Assembly: GCF_040802235.1 (NCBI RefSeq)
Contig: NC_133161.1
Span: forward strand, 17,749,001 to 17,813,000
DNA: 64,000 nt
Direction of reading: 5' to 3'
Source of the DNA: Manis javanica
Taxonomy: Eukaryota; Chordata; Mammalia; Pholidota; Manidae
Below, piece by piece: positions 1 to 10,556 of this stretch. The notes beneath the pieces are model-generated. The model saw only the letters and a program-made list of their open reading frames with translations. It ran no database searches and was not told the origin of the DNA. Position numbers and translations under genes: made by a program. How positions within the stretch are numbered: position 1 is the stretch's first letter; each line of letters starts with the position of its first letter.

Positions 1-1088
1 TGGGGCTCCCAAGAGTACCTGACCTATTATGCTGAGGAAAGGCTGGGGGGTATCATCCACCTGCCCTCTCCTCTGCAGAGAGACCTCTGTCCAACCCTCA
101 CCTCTCTTGCACCCCTTAACCACAGCTGGCAAATCTTTCAAATTGCCACCTCTCCTTTGGGTCTCAGTGGGACTGACAGAGCATGCCTGTCCTCCACAAG
201 CAGCAGGAGTCTCAGCCTTTCAGAGTGCTCCAGCTCTCCCTGGTGTCTAGCCCTGCTGATCACCAGAACCCAATGCAGTGTGGGCTCATGTTCCCAGAGC
301 GGATCTCCAGGGCCAGGTGTGCAGAGCTCCTGAGCACCTCTCCCCTCCCTACTTCTTTCCTCTTCCTCTTGCCTATGAATTGGGATGGGGAAGGGCTTGG
401 GACCCAATGGGTTGATCATGGCTCTGCCCCTTTACCCTTCTCTGTGTGGTCATCTCTTCTTCACCAGGTGTAGGTGGTCTGTTCTATAGTCTTCAGGTCA
501 TTTTTAGGGTTAGTTGTATTTGCCGTAGTTGCTTTTTTGGTGTGTATAGACTGTGCGTGCCTGGCAGCTTTGGCAAGCTGGCTGGAGCTGAAGTAGGTAC
601 AGGCAGGAGAATCCTGGGGTGCTGTGTGCAGGGGGCACCCTAGAAAGATAGCAGGATCCAAAGCAGGTGCAGGCCACAGGGTTCCTGGGTGCTTTGAGCT
701 GGAGCTACCCTGGCAGGATAGTAGGAGCTATAGTGGTCTCATGCCAGGGATCCTGGGCCACTCTGAGCTGGGGGTGCCCTGGCAGGACAACTGGAGCCAA
801 AGTGGGCATACCTTACACCGCAGCTTTTTCTGTGCTCCAGAGTGTGCCTGTCTAGGCAGGGGTCCCTCGCTGCTGCAGTCCCTAGTCTCAGGGTAGGGTT
901 CCTGTCAACTCTCCTGCCGTTTTCCATGTGGCCTTTAACCTTTGTTATACAGAAGCTGTTCAGTCAGCCTTCAGTTCTTTAGGAGGAACTGCTGTATGTG
1001 TATGTGCAGATTTGGTGTATCCATGGGAGGAGGTGAGTTCAGGCTCTTGCTACACTGCCGTCTTGGACCCCCACCCCCACCCACCCAC
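1..1088 (-). mobile_element. L1 5' end (5'UTR), minus strand, entering from the left edge
   Basis: Read on the minus strand, this starts near 1088 with a G-rich leader (GGTGGGGGT then CCAAGACGGCAG), typical of an L1 5' terminus. It continues leftwards through a GC-rich, ORF-poor 5'UTR. Positions 180-470 share blocks with the L1 5'UTR at 48930-49330 (ccacaagcag, agcggatctcc, ctcttcctc). Between 564 and about 805 lie tandem 69-bp monomers. The coding part lies beyond the window's left edge. Confidence 0.75.
564..805 (-). repeat. Tandem 69-bp monomers in an L1 5'UTR
   Basis: Matching units start near 566, 635, 704 and 773, each containing a CCCTgGCAGGA-like block, GGAGC(T/C), tCCTGGG and TGAGCTGG. 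Spacing is 69 bp between the last three. Divergence between units is roughly 25-35% by eye. Repeated 5'UTR monomers are known from mouse L1 promoters; here the array is short and old. Confidence 0.65.
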
Positions 1089-1445
1089 TGCACACTTTCT
1101 TTCATTAAAACTGGGGGTGAAGAACAGCTTATTTAAAGGTCTTATAAATTAGATAGATGGGAAACTTGACAAAATAAAATTATAGTATAATTTACTCCTG
1201 CTAGCCCTAGCTTCAACTATGACCAGTTACTGAGAGTTGATCGTTTTTGTTGTCATCTTTAAAAGATTTTATGATTTTACACAATAGGTTTTTGTGATTT
1301 TTACTTTTTGCCATTGTAAGAACCTTAGTAATTATTCACCCTAACCTCCTTTTTTTCTGTTTTTAACCCCTGTCCATGTATCCTGAATTATGGTATTCTC
1401 TTTCCTAGTGCACTAAAACTCTGTTACTATTGTCTCCTTTTACAG

Positions 1446-1495
1446 GGTTCTCTAATTGCCAACATGATTCTAGGAATTATCATTTTGAAGAAAAG
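1446..1495 (+). CDS. SLC35B4: SLC35B4 coding exon (GSLIANMILG block)
   Basis: This 50-bp exon is the first SLC35B4 exon in the window. It reads GSLIANMILGIIILKK plus two bases of the next codon (Arg), part of a transmembrane helix of this multi-pass nucleotide-sugar transporter. SLC35B4 is known to carry UDP-xylose and UDP-GlcNAc into the Golgi/ER lumen. The acceptor is a pyrimidine stretch ending in acag just before the exon. The donor is AAAAG|gtaaac. By comparison with the roughly 331-residue mammalian protein it begins near residue 99, so about 98 residues are encoded upstream, outside the window. The next exon supplies the single base that completes the split Arg codon, and the frame continues without a stop. 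Identification rests on my recall of the human protein and on seven exons joining in frame. Confidence 0.9.
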
Positions 1496-3857
1496 GTAAA
1501 CAATACAGTTTCATATTCTGTGTTTAAGAGGAACACCCTGAGTCCCACCTGTAAGTTAGTTCGGATTCCTTTACTCCTGGTGGTGAACTTGTAGTTGCTT
1601 TCGGCTGTCTGCCTTCTTAGTTCTGTGATAATGGTGAGCTTTCTTGGGGCAGTGGACAGGTAAGAGGCCCTACCTGTGCTTTCGAGCAGTGTTTTCTCTG
1701 TGTAGAGCTAATGAGCTCTTGTCATCAGTGACTCTTTAGTGCCATACTGGCCTGTGAATTCAAGTGACATAGAACTTCACTGTCCCAGATGGTGAACCAC
1801 TAGCTACCTATGACTATTTACATTTTAAATTATTTAAAATTAAATAAAGTTAAATATTTAGTTTCTCAGTCTCTTGGTCACATTATAAATGCTCAGTAGA
1901 TACATGTGGCTAGTGGCAGCTGTACTGGAGGGTCCAGATTGGAACATCCCCAACTTCACGGTTCTGTGGGGTGGTGCTATCATAGAAGGTATTCATCAGC
2001 ACAACATAACAACTAAGGAATAATCATACATGTTAAAAGGCAAGTTTCTAACGAAGGCCCAAATGGCCAAGAAGGTAGAATCAAGTTTCAGGACTGCTTT
2101 TTGTTACTGTCACCAATGGCTGTCTCTGGGATATGGTTAGGAACTACCAGAAGTAACTGGGATGCCTTTTCAAAGTTTTTGCTCCCACCTTTATCCTGAG
2201 CTCACCTGCCATTCCCAAGGAGGGGAGGGGCTCTGGGGAGAGAGAATATAGTTTGGAACATTTCTCAGGGGAGGTTCACCCTCGCTGTTAAGACCAAAAT
2301 AGTAGAAGTTAATGCCCGCTTTTCAACATTCTCAACATCTAGCCCCAGAATTAGAACTTTCCATACCAGCTGTTCATTCGAAGAGTGGGAACCTAGAGTT
2401 TTTAAATAATAAGGCTGTGTCGTAAAGGCAATTGTCCTGTCTTGCTAGGCCCCTTACTATGAGCCTTTTATCTCTTGAGGCTTATGTAGTCCCCAGGTGG
2501 GTAACGTTGTTGTTGATTTCTAGGTTCTCTCCGTTCATACATGTATAATGATCAAAAGTTTCTTATGTTTGAAGTGGCTGCCGTGTTTCTTGGTAGTGTG
2601 GGATTCACCTTGGGACAGATCTGTGGTCTTTCCAAACTTTGATTTTGGCCTATAACAGGGATATAAAATAATGTCTTATAAAAGGAATGTATTCTCCAAA
2701 TATATATATATATTTCCCCAAAATGTCAGAAGCCTTTCTCAAAAATCTCAGTTTCCCTCAAGAAGTTGTTTTGGGTCTGTTGTTTAGAATCTACCTAATA
2801 TCTAGGCCTTTCTTACTCTCCTCAGTGTATATCACCCAGGGAGCAGGAAATCTCCCTGAGTTAACTATCTGACATCATGAATGAATAACTTACTAGCTCC
2901 CTTTGTCTATCTTGAGTGGAGCCCCTCAAGTTCATAGTGTGCCCCTGATTCCAGGATTTGTGTATCTACCTTAACCATGCCCTTCATTATTTTTTAGGCC
3001 TGAATTGCAAAGCTCTCCAACATGCTCTTCCCAGACTGAAGCGTTCCCTTTTTTCTCTGTCAGCCTCCAGCAGGGCCTGTCTCCTCACCGGCCCCTCTAC
3101 TCTAACATAATGCCCTTGGCCTTTTGCCAGTTCTCTTATAGGAGCTGCTGTGACCAGAACTATACCAAGTATTTGAGTAGAAAACTTTGGATCATTCATC
3201 CTATAAGTTTAATTTCATTCTTGCTTGAGGCCTTTTGCTTTATCACCAAGAGCATGAGAGGGACGTTAATGATACTATTTTAGTTAATGTGCAATGCCAG
3301 TGTCATTCCTGCCAATAGTCCTATTAGTTTAATATTTCCTCCTTTAGGCAACCATGGCAGCATTTAAAAACAGCATTGAAGTCATTCAGAGATGTTAAAA
3401 AAAATCCTCTCCTGAAAATGGGCAGTTCAGTTCTTTTCTGAGTGTCGAGTCCTGCTCGTCCCTGAGAGCCCACTCTTCACACGCGGGTTGGGGCCCCCTG
3501 AAGACGGGAGAACCACGGGTGCCAGTTACAGTCTCAGGCAGGCTTTCATCTGGACTCTTGAGAGCAGGGCATGGCATGTATAGTCTGTGTCTTTTGTTTT
3601 TGTTTTCTGCTGAAACAATCGATTGGTCCACCAACTATTGGAAACAAACTATTTTAAACCACACCAAGAAAGGGTGTTGTTTAGAAATCAGTCAACATCC
3701 TGATTGTCTCCCACACAGACTTACATGGACTCTGCTGAGAAGTGACCCCCTCAGTCATATTTTGGTGATTTGTTCTCTCCTGCACATTCTGACTGTAAAC
3801 ATCATATGGACGTTTGTATCTGTGCCTTCTAAGGTGTTCTTATTCTTACTTTTGCAG
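1496..3857 (+). other. SLC35B4: SLC35B4 intron, GT-AG
   Basis: A 2362-bp major-class intron (gtaaac...tttgcag). It contains a MER5A-like hAT relic near 1765-1960 and a short (AT)n run around 2699-2713. The rest is unremarkable AT-leaning sequence; the open frames at 3005-3283 and 3519-3992 show no family signature and run across the 3' acceptor region. Confidence 0.8.
1765..1960 (-). mobile_element. MER5A-like hAT-Charlie relic
   Basis: It contains the blocks CACTGTCCCAGATGG, ACCACTAGCTAC, an AT-rich middle, then ACATGTGGCTAGTGGC, which are diagnostic of the MER5A non-autonomous DNA transposon. Both internal mirror halves are visible. It lies inside an SLC35B4 intron. Confidence 0.65.
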
Positions 3858-3939
3858 ATACAGTATATTCAAATATACCTCCATTGCCCTGGTGTCTGTG
3901 GGAATATTTATTTGCACTTTCATGTCAGCAAAGCAGGTG
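3858..3939 (+). CDS. SLC35B4: SLC35B4 coding exon (YSIFKYTSIALVSVGIF block)
   Basis: This 82-bp exon completes the Arg codon and reads 27 residues, YSIFKYTSIALVSVGIF followed by ICTFMSAKQV. The central hydrophobic run is a transmembrane helix of the transporter. The acceptor is tttgcag and the donor GTG|gtaaga. A second possible donor three bases earlier (CAG|gtggta) would drop one Val; I chose the later one because the known mammalian protein has KQVTSQ at this place. The two flanking introns are 2362 bp and 214 bp. The 214-bp downstream intron is the shortest in the visible part of the gene. Confidence 0.92.
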
Positions 3940-4153
3940 GTAAGAATTGGTTCACAAATCATTTATTTTCACTCCTTGCCATGGGGGCCTAGGTACTTCA
4001 CTGTTGTTGCAATAAATTTAAATGCTTATCTAATACAAGGATTCACATTTCTGGAAGAGTGGAGGGAATGGGTAACACAAATATATCCCTTATATCTAGG
4101 TATGTTGCATGTAGTTCCCATTTCTGTACTTAGTATTTTTTCTTATTTTCTAG

Positions 4154-4214
4154 ACTTCACAGTCCAGCTCGAGTGAGACTGATGGATTCCAGGCTTTTGC
4201 ATGGTGGTTACTAG
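4154..4214 (+). CDS. SLC35B4: SLC35B4 coding exon before a GC-AG intron
   Basis: This 61-bp exon encodes TSQSSSSETDGFQAFAWWLL plus the first base of a Gly codon. It is a short polar, Ser-rich loop followed by the start of the next membrane helix (WWLL). The acceptor is ttttctag at 4146-4153. The donor is CTAG|gcaagt, which has GC where GT is normal. GC is the only choice that keeps frame: the next exon begins with GT and completes GGT (Gly), then continues IAALTF, as expected for the family. The human protein has GIGALTF as I recall it, so the Gly to Ala change (GCG codon in the next exon) is a simple substitution. Confidence 0.92.
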
Positions 4215-4639
4215 GCAAGTACAGTAATTACAATAAAGCTAGTTGTGTCTGAGGTTCTGTTAGCTGAGTTTTCTCCTAAGGGATGTGTTTCTTTGCAAGA
4301 AGCTTCAGCTAAACAAATTATGCCATGGAAGAGAGAGGCATCTGGAATCATGTATTTCTGAACCTTCGTGTTCAAGAAATGAAAAAAAGAAAATGCCCAT
4401 GTTCATAGTAGTGTGTTCTACAACATGGATCAATGGGTTTTTGGGTTGCCACTGGGATAGAAAAGAAGTACGTTTAGTTGCTCTTTGGAAACAGCGCTAA
4501 CAGTGTCACCCAGTTCTTCAGGATCTGTCTGTTGAGTAGAAGCTTCTACTAAACACAGGCACATTACAGCAGTTGACTCTTTAAACTTACAAGGGACCTT
4601 TTTCTAAATCTTAGATTTGTTTTCTTAAGTTAGCTCTCC

Positions 4640-4800
4640 CATAACAGTTTTCCCCAAACCTGACTGATCTTCAGAATCTCCTGGGGAATTTATTAAAATA
4701 CAAGTATATCTTTCTGAAATTCATTAGACAACTCCTGTACAGCTTTGCCTTTGTATTCTGTGATAGGGGCGGTGAGGCTCCAAGTGCATGCAGCTAATAG
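4640..4800 (+). mobile_element. MER-type DNA transposon relic
   Basis: The segment contains cagaatctcctggggaatttattaaaatac-like wording of the common MER family that carries 'atcacctgggagcttgtTAAAA', followed by a diverged remainder. Old and weak. Confidence 0.4.
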
Positions 4801-5024
4801 TGATCACAGACTGAGACCAAGGGGAAGAGAAGTAGCAATGAAAGAACTATATTCTCCTTGCTTCTTGGTTTGAAACTTTACCCTTTTATCTTGCCCTTCT
4901 TAACGTAGAAAGATCTTTATGAGCTATTAGAAAATACCATATCCAGTAAAATTTGCAAAGGCTAAGAATATACAACTCATGGGGAAAAAAATTAATGTCT
5001 AATAATTTTGTTTAGCCTAATTCT

Positions 5025-5690
5025 AGTAATCAAAGAAATGCAAAATAAAATACAAGTACCTTTTTGTTTGGGGTCTATTATATTGGCAAGATAATAAATG
5101 ATTATTCTCATTGCTGCTGCTGAGAGTGTAATAAGACAACCATTTTCATATAAATTGTAGTTTACATTGGCACAATCTTTCTGGAAGAAAATTTAGGTAT
5201 TGAGTTTTTTAAATGTCTGCAACCTTTAAACCGAGTAATTCCACTTATCAGAGTTTATCCTAAGGAAATAATCAACATTTTGTTTAAAGATTTGTGTACA
5301 AGGATGTACATTGACATTAATGATGAAATAATTGGAAGTAATTAGCTGTTCTCATATTGTAAGACATTTAAGTATGGTGCATCCACATGGTGGAATAATA
5401 TGCAGCCATTAAATCATGCTTTTGAAAAAAGTTTAATGAATGAATTGAAGGACGATCTAGGAAAAATTTTATATCATGAATATACAAAATTGTATATTCC
5501 TTAAGATCCTGTCTTAGCATAAAATATACACACAAATGAATATGAAGAGATGTGTAACAAACTGTTAAGGACTGGATGGTTAACATTGTGGTTGATTATT
5601 TCTTTTTAAAATTTTGTACATGTTCTACAACTAATTTGTAACATTTGTAGAACTTTAAACAATCAATAAATGTTCTTTAAGAAAATATCT
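5025..5690 (+). mobile_element. Old L1 3' end, + strand
   Basis: It carries degenerate ORF2 3'-terminal wording: aaagaaatgcaaaat, a 'ggcacaatctttctggaagaaaattt' region, taattccactta, gtggaataatatgcagccatt. It ends with an AATAAA-bearing tail at about 5665-5690. Many stops. It abuts the acceptor of the exon at 5740. Confidence 0.65.
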
Positions 5691-5739
5691 GAAAATAGCA
5701 AATCCAGGCATCTCCTGAACCCGCTGTTTTGTTCTCTAG

Positions 5740-5849
5740 GTATTGCGGCACTGACTTTTGCACTCTTGATGTCAGCAAGGATGGGTATTTTCCAAGAGAC
5801 CCTATACAAACAATTTGGGAAACATTCCAAGGAGGCTTTGTTTTATAAT
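5740..5849 (+). CDS. SLC35B4: SLC35B4 coding exon (LMSARMGIFQETLY block)
   Basis: This 110-bp exon completes the Gly codon and reads 36 residues including IAALTFALLMSARMGIF, QETLYKQFGKHSKEALFYN. The hydrophobic first third is a membrane helix. The second third, rich in Lys and His, is a hydrophilic loop. The acceptor is gttctctag and the donor AAT|gtaagc. An old L1 3' end lies only about 50 bp upstream of the acceptor, so the intron's 3' portion is mostly repeat right up to the splice site. No stop or frameshift is seen. Confidence 0.92.
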
Positions 5850-6991
5850 GTAAGCAATTCCTTGAACCTGGGGAAGATAAAAGTTACTGAGTTGTAATAT
5901 GTTACTTCAAGTGAAATACTCCATCCTTCTGATGTAGCTGAGGGATCAGTTTATTATCTGGTAAACTGCTTTGGGCCCCACAGACTGAGGGGCCTTTAGT
6001 GGGCTGTGAATGGACATTCTGTGCTAGTTCTCTACACGAGGTGACTGTGATCAGCAAAGGGGAAGCGAGCAGGCAGGCATCTGAGGGAACTGGGGGAGAA
6101 AGGGGTGCGAGGAGGACGTCCCCCGGGTGGCATGTATTCACTTGATGGAGAGTTTCACTAGCTAATTATATATGCGTCACTTGTCTGCTTGTAACTGCTG
6201 ATCTAGAGCCACGTCATCTAACTTTCATGCCCCACCAACCCTGTCCCCAAAGCCAGGGGGATACAGTCAGCTCCAGGTTCAATAACTTCAGGGACTCCTT
6301 CTCCCTCAACTTTTTGTACTAAGGTTGCAGATAAGCAATTTGAGACATTCAGCTGAAGCTAGAGTAAGTGACTGGGAATTTAATAATAAACATTCAGTTT
6401 GGTTCACGTCTTTCTTTTAGCAGAGTACCTGGCAGAGTAAGTGCTTAGTGATGCTGACTGTGAGTCCTCGTTACTGTGGTGGTTGTGATGGTGGGTTTTG
6501 TCAAGCATAGTAATCTTTGCTTACCTGTTCTTTCCTCTTCCTGTTCAACCTTTTTGTTATTCTTGTCTTAATTTCTTTTTCCTTATATTGTCCTCCAATC
6601 TTTTTTCCCACTAGTTTCCTAAAAAAAAATTTCCCTGAAAGCTTTCTTCACATTCTTAATTATCTTTAAACCGTTATAACTAACTGTTTTCAAAAATGGC
6701 GAAACGTAGCAAGTCCTTTGGGTGGAATTACTATTTAAATTTCTCATTCCCTTTTACTGCTGACTGCATTCTTGTGTGTGTGAAGCCCATCAGACGCCTG
6801 AAGAACAAGAACCATAATTTAAGGGTTGATCTCATGCCATATAACATCAGGTAGTTAGAATCATGAGTCTAACTAGCTGGCTTTCTAGATAATTGCTTGT
6901 TAAACAACTTAGACAAAATTTTAAATCATTAGAAAGCTAATTACCCTGTAATGTTTGCATTTGAATTTATGTGAAATATTTCTTCCCATAG

Positions 6992-7067
6992 CATGCCCTC
7001 CCACTTCCTGGCTTTATCTTCTTGGCTTCTGACATTTATGACCATGCACTGCTCTTCAGTAAGTCTG
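6992..7067 (+). CDS. SLC35B4: SLC35B4 coding exon (HALPLPGFIFLASDIYDH block)
   Basis: This 76-bp exon reads HALPLPGFIFLASDIYDH, ALLFSKS, then one base of a Glu codon. The start is a conserved loop-to-helix segment of the transporter. The acceptor is tcttcccatag, with a pyrimidine-rich tract before it, and the donor is G|gtgagt. The frame joins cleanly with the previous exon (phase 0) and the next (phase 1). An internal alternative donor at 7058-7062 (TTCAGTAAG) resembles a donor context, but using it would remove SKS and break the frame. Confidence 0.91.
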
Positions 7068-9466
7068 GTGAGTTTGGGCTTATCCAGTAAAATCACCTCG
7101 CAGTTTCTAAGGCGAAGACTCCATTTCACTCAATTTGACCACTGCTGTTCTCATGATCTTATCCAAATCACCAACCCTTGCTTGAAGCTCCCCAGCCCAT
7201 CTTCAGGAATATGGCACCAGCAAATAGAGCAGCAAAAGCTTTTATAGGCACTTCTCAATTATTTGCCAAAGAAGTAAGAGAGTATCTTCAGATTTTTCTA
7301 TTTTGCTTTGGAATTTGTGTTTGCATTTGAATGTGGAATGAATGCAGACAAATAATAATAACACTGAGAGATTGGAACCATGAGAATTCAGGTGGTGTCT
7401 GACTCTCTGCTGCTGTTCATCCTTTCCTGCTGGGAGAGGAAGATCTGCTTGCGAGCCTAGACCTAGCTACCTGAGAGCAGCAGAGGCACAGATCATGACA
7501 GGGCTTTTTTCCAAGTTACAGGTCAGGTAGGTGGCAGGAATAAGCAGAATTAGTTCAAATGTCTACAATGTAAGTTAACTGTTATTCTTTAAAGGGATAT
7601 TTAATAAATTAGCTATAAATTACCAGTTACCTTGAAAGAAATCACTTACATGATCTGATTATCTGCTAAAAGACATAGAATGTTATACAGATAAATGAAC
7701 ACACAGGGAACAAATACACATTTTTTTAAATTAAGGCTTTTTGTTGATTATACCCCAAATGGCAAGTGTATTTTGTAGAATGGCAGTGTGTTCAGTGAGC
7801 ATTTGCCTGCTGTCTGAACAGGAGCTGACACTACTTTGAGCGTGCAATGTTCCTCTCCCATTTGCCCACAAAAAAAACATGTGATGAAGGTAGTGTGTAA
7901 GAAAGTTTTTAACAATCATTTCTCTCTTTTTTTGAGATACAGTTGACATATACAGCTAATTTTTGATGCACTGGTTTTTAAGGTTTCTGGGATTGATTCC
8001 AATTTAGTTATTAGAATGATTTTCTAAAAGTTGTGGGGACGGGTACTTACATAAATTTTTTTTAAGAATCTGCCTTCAACTTCTTCAAAATCATCTCAAG
8101 TATGCATTTTTTTCCCCTCTTGCTTGTATTGAGGTTAAATACCTCAGATGGCTGTGTTGTCCTTGAATTTTCCAGAAGTACTGAAGATCCATTGAAGTAT
8201 TTTAAGTCACACTGTGATTGTCTCTTTCCCCAGCAGGTTGATACAATGCATCTCTGAAGTTACTAAACAGTAGTAACATTTGTTAATGTTCTTTTCATTT
8301 CAATACTTGCTAAGTGTTTCAAAGACAATAGAATACCAGATTATTGGGATTTCCCATTAGTCCAGACATACAGTTATAACAAATTATCTTTATGTCTATG
8401 GCTTTTTATATTTGCAAAAGAAAATTAATGTTAATTTACTAAGCAGATCTCAAGATCGCTTTGCTAGAATTTCCTGTTATGTGGTGTAATTCAACCCCCA
8501 AAACAATTTAGCAATATTAAAAAAATGACCCTTCAAGGATTACTATTTCTTACTCTCTTTGATCTTGGATGTTTTATATTTACTGTGCAAAGTTCATTAT
8601 ATAAAATTAGCATAAGATTGTATTTAACGGAGGGAAATTTAGAGTTCCACTGCTGTACACATCAACTAATTTCATTTTACCAGTTTCCTTCTAGACACTG
8701 TTTACATTTATTCTTACTAGTTGTAATACTTGTACTGATATAATTTTATGCTTGCTTTATCACTTTAATTCTGCATCTTCTATGTGACTATACATAGTCT
8801 TTATGATTTATGAAATGAATAATGCCTTATCTAATTAAAGACCCTTTGATTCTGAGTTTTTCTTTATTATAATTAGTATGGCAGTGAATGCAGAACTTTG
8901 TTCTTCTTTTGAGTCAACTAGGATTAATTCCTAAGATTGGGTATCAATACTTTTATGACCCTTTAAGTATTATGAAATTGATTTTTTTTTAATGTTGCCA
9001 ATTTCACTACCACCTTGCCAGATTAGGATATTATTTATAAATTTTTAATTGCGAATGTAATAGATATAAAATGATACAGCCTTGTTTGATTCTAGCAGGA
9101 CTGAACATATTTCCAAATGGCATTCAGTTGTAGTTGTCTTTCTTCCTGGGCTGATTGTCAGTTGAGATCATATCATTTTGAACTTCTCTGTGCTTCACAG
9201 TCTTTCTTTGTAAAGTGAGGTCCTGTTCCCATGAATGATAAAGAGTTTATTTTCAAACTATAATTTGTTTTAAGAAACCAATGTAATGACTTTTAAGGCT
9301 GATGCACCCTAGAATCAAGGCAAATAAAGTGGTATATGGTCTGGATCTATATGCAAGGAAAATAATATTGCTACCTGTTATGTTCAGTCTGTATTATTTT
9401 GTTTGAAAAGATGAAAACTTAAGCTATCAAATGTGCCATGACTTTCTCCCCTCTTACTCTTTGCAG
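7068..9466 (+). other. SLC35B4: SLC35B4 intron, GT-AG
   Basis: A 2399-bp major-class intron (gtgagt...ttgcag). It is AT-rich and I recognise no repeat family or exon-like block in it. The 5850-6991 intron before it is similar, with a MIR-like tail fragment near 6410-6510. Confidence 0.75.
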
Positions 9467-9542
9467 AATTATATCAAGTGCCAGTCATTGGTGTGACAGT
9501 GCCCATCATGTGGTTCTACCTCCTCATGAATGTCATCACCCA
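9467..9542 (+). CDS. SLC35B4: SLC35B4 coding exon ending at a U12-type donor
   Basis: This 76-bp exon completes the Glu codon and reads LYQVPVIGVTVPIMWFYL, LMNVIT, then CA, the first two bases of a Gln codon. It encodes a long membrane helix. The acceptor is ttgcag. The exon ends CA|GTATCCTTT, a near-perfect minor-spliceosome (U12-type) donor rather than a major-class one. The final exon starts with G, which completes CAG (Gln) and then reads TAT GTG TGC (YVC), exactly the expected order ITQYVCIRG. Without the U12 reading no normal donor fits the frame here. Confidence 0.93.
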
Positions 9543-10309
9543 GTATCCTTTGCTCTCCTCTGTCTCGTTTTGGCACCGGAATGTTTATTCTTCCAACAGT
9601 ACACTAACATGAGTTCTTTTTTTGCCTTGATCTATTGTGCAGGAGGCAAAAAGGCCCATCCAGCGAGCGCCCCAAAAAGATGCTAGTGGTGTGTGGGTCT
9701 GTAAGTCACAGGGCACCATTCAGGAAGTGTTCTGGGTGGAGGTCTAGAAAACAGTGGATAATTGGCAATTAGTGTATGACATGAATGCTCTGTAATTTCT
9801 ACCTGGAGTTTTCCAGTATCCCAGGATATTTTTCAAGCTGTTACAAAATTCTACAAGAAATTTCAAATTAATTAAACCTAATTTTCTTAGGTTCAAAATG
9901 GTTCTTTTGAACAACCTTAAATTAAGTCCACTATAAAAACTGTTGTATCTTTGAAACAGTAGAGCAAAGATGGACCTCATTCCTCTGAAGCCTCCTCACT
10001 TACAGAGGAGGGGGTAGGGCCGTGGATCAGATCAAATACAGGTGGGTGTGGTGACTACCGTAAACTGGGAAGAATCCAGAATAAGAGTAATTGGAGGTTT
10101 TCAAGCAGTTTCAAGTTAAGATCCACAAATGGAATGGCAGGAATTCTGCAGGATATTCTACCAGGGATGACCTAAGAGCAGCCATAGCCGATCCCCATGT
10201 TTTCTGGTTCTTAGCAAATGAACATCTAAGCCAAGAGCCACAGCAGAAGTTTCTCCCTGCTGATCTCTCCGGTAGGCTACAGAAAACCACCTTAACCCCA
10301 CCCCCTCAG
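9543..10309 (+). other. SLC35B4: U12-type (minor spliceosome) GT-AG intron of SLC35B4
   Basis: The 767-bp intron begins GTATCCTTT, matching the U12 donor consensus (R)TATCCTTT. Its 3' end holds ACCTTAAC at 10289-10296, matching the core CCTTAAC of the U12 branch site, with the branch A 14-15 bases before the terminal AG at 10308-10309. That spacing is typical for minor introns, and no long polypyrimidine tract separates the two. The intron interrupts a Gln codon after its second base (phase 2). An ORF at 10091-10507 that reads across the acceptor is only intron read-through. Confidence 0.9.
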
Positions 10310-10556
10310 GTATGTGTGCATCCGAGGCGTCTTCATCCTCACCACAGAATGCGCCTCCCTCACCGTCACACTTGTTGTGACTCTCCGCAAGTTTGTGAGC
10401 CTCATCTTTTCCATCCTGTACTTCCAGAACCCTTTCACTCTGTGGCACTGGCTGGGCACCTTGTGTGTCTTCGTTGGGACTCTGATGTACACAGAGGTGT
10501 GGACTAACCTAGGGACCACAAAAGGCCAGCCTCAGAAGGAAGACAAGAAGAACTGA
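10310..10556 (+). CDS. SLC35B4: SLC35B4 last coding exon with stop codon
   Basis: This exon completes Gln and reads 81 residues from YVCIRGVFILTTECASL to the C-terminus QPQKEDKKN, with TGA at 10554-10556. It carries the last helices of the SLC35 fold, including TVTLVVTLRKFVSLIFSILY and FTLWHWLGTLCVFVGTLMY. The Lys-rich tail is cytosolic by family topology. It ends DKKN, so it lacks a strict KKXX retrieval motif (Lys at -3, Asp at -4). Together the seven exons give 233 residues. Adding the roughly 98 upstream residues matches the known 331-residue length, so the gene looks intact. The acceptor is ccccctcag, preceded by a U12-like branch site. Confidence 0.95.

Larger units (their letters stand above)
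4215..5739 (+). other. SLC35B4: GC-AG intron of SLC35B4
   Basis: The 1525-bp intron starts gcaagt after CTAG and ends gttctctag. The donor context AG|GCAAGT is the extended match to U1 snRNA that GC donors normally show. Frame and protein continuity (LL-G-IAALTF) fix the site. The intron holds a MER-like DNA-transposon relic (about 4640-4800) and an old L1 3' end (about 5025-5690). Confidence 0.88.

Noticed and set aside
10091-10507. 138-residue + strand frame overlapping the last SLC35B4 exon
   Set aside because: It is in the wrong frame for the transporter and starts inside the U12 intron.
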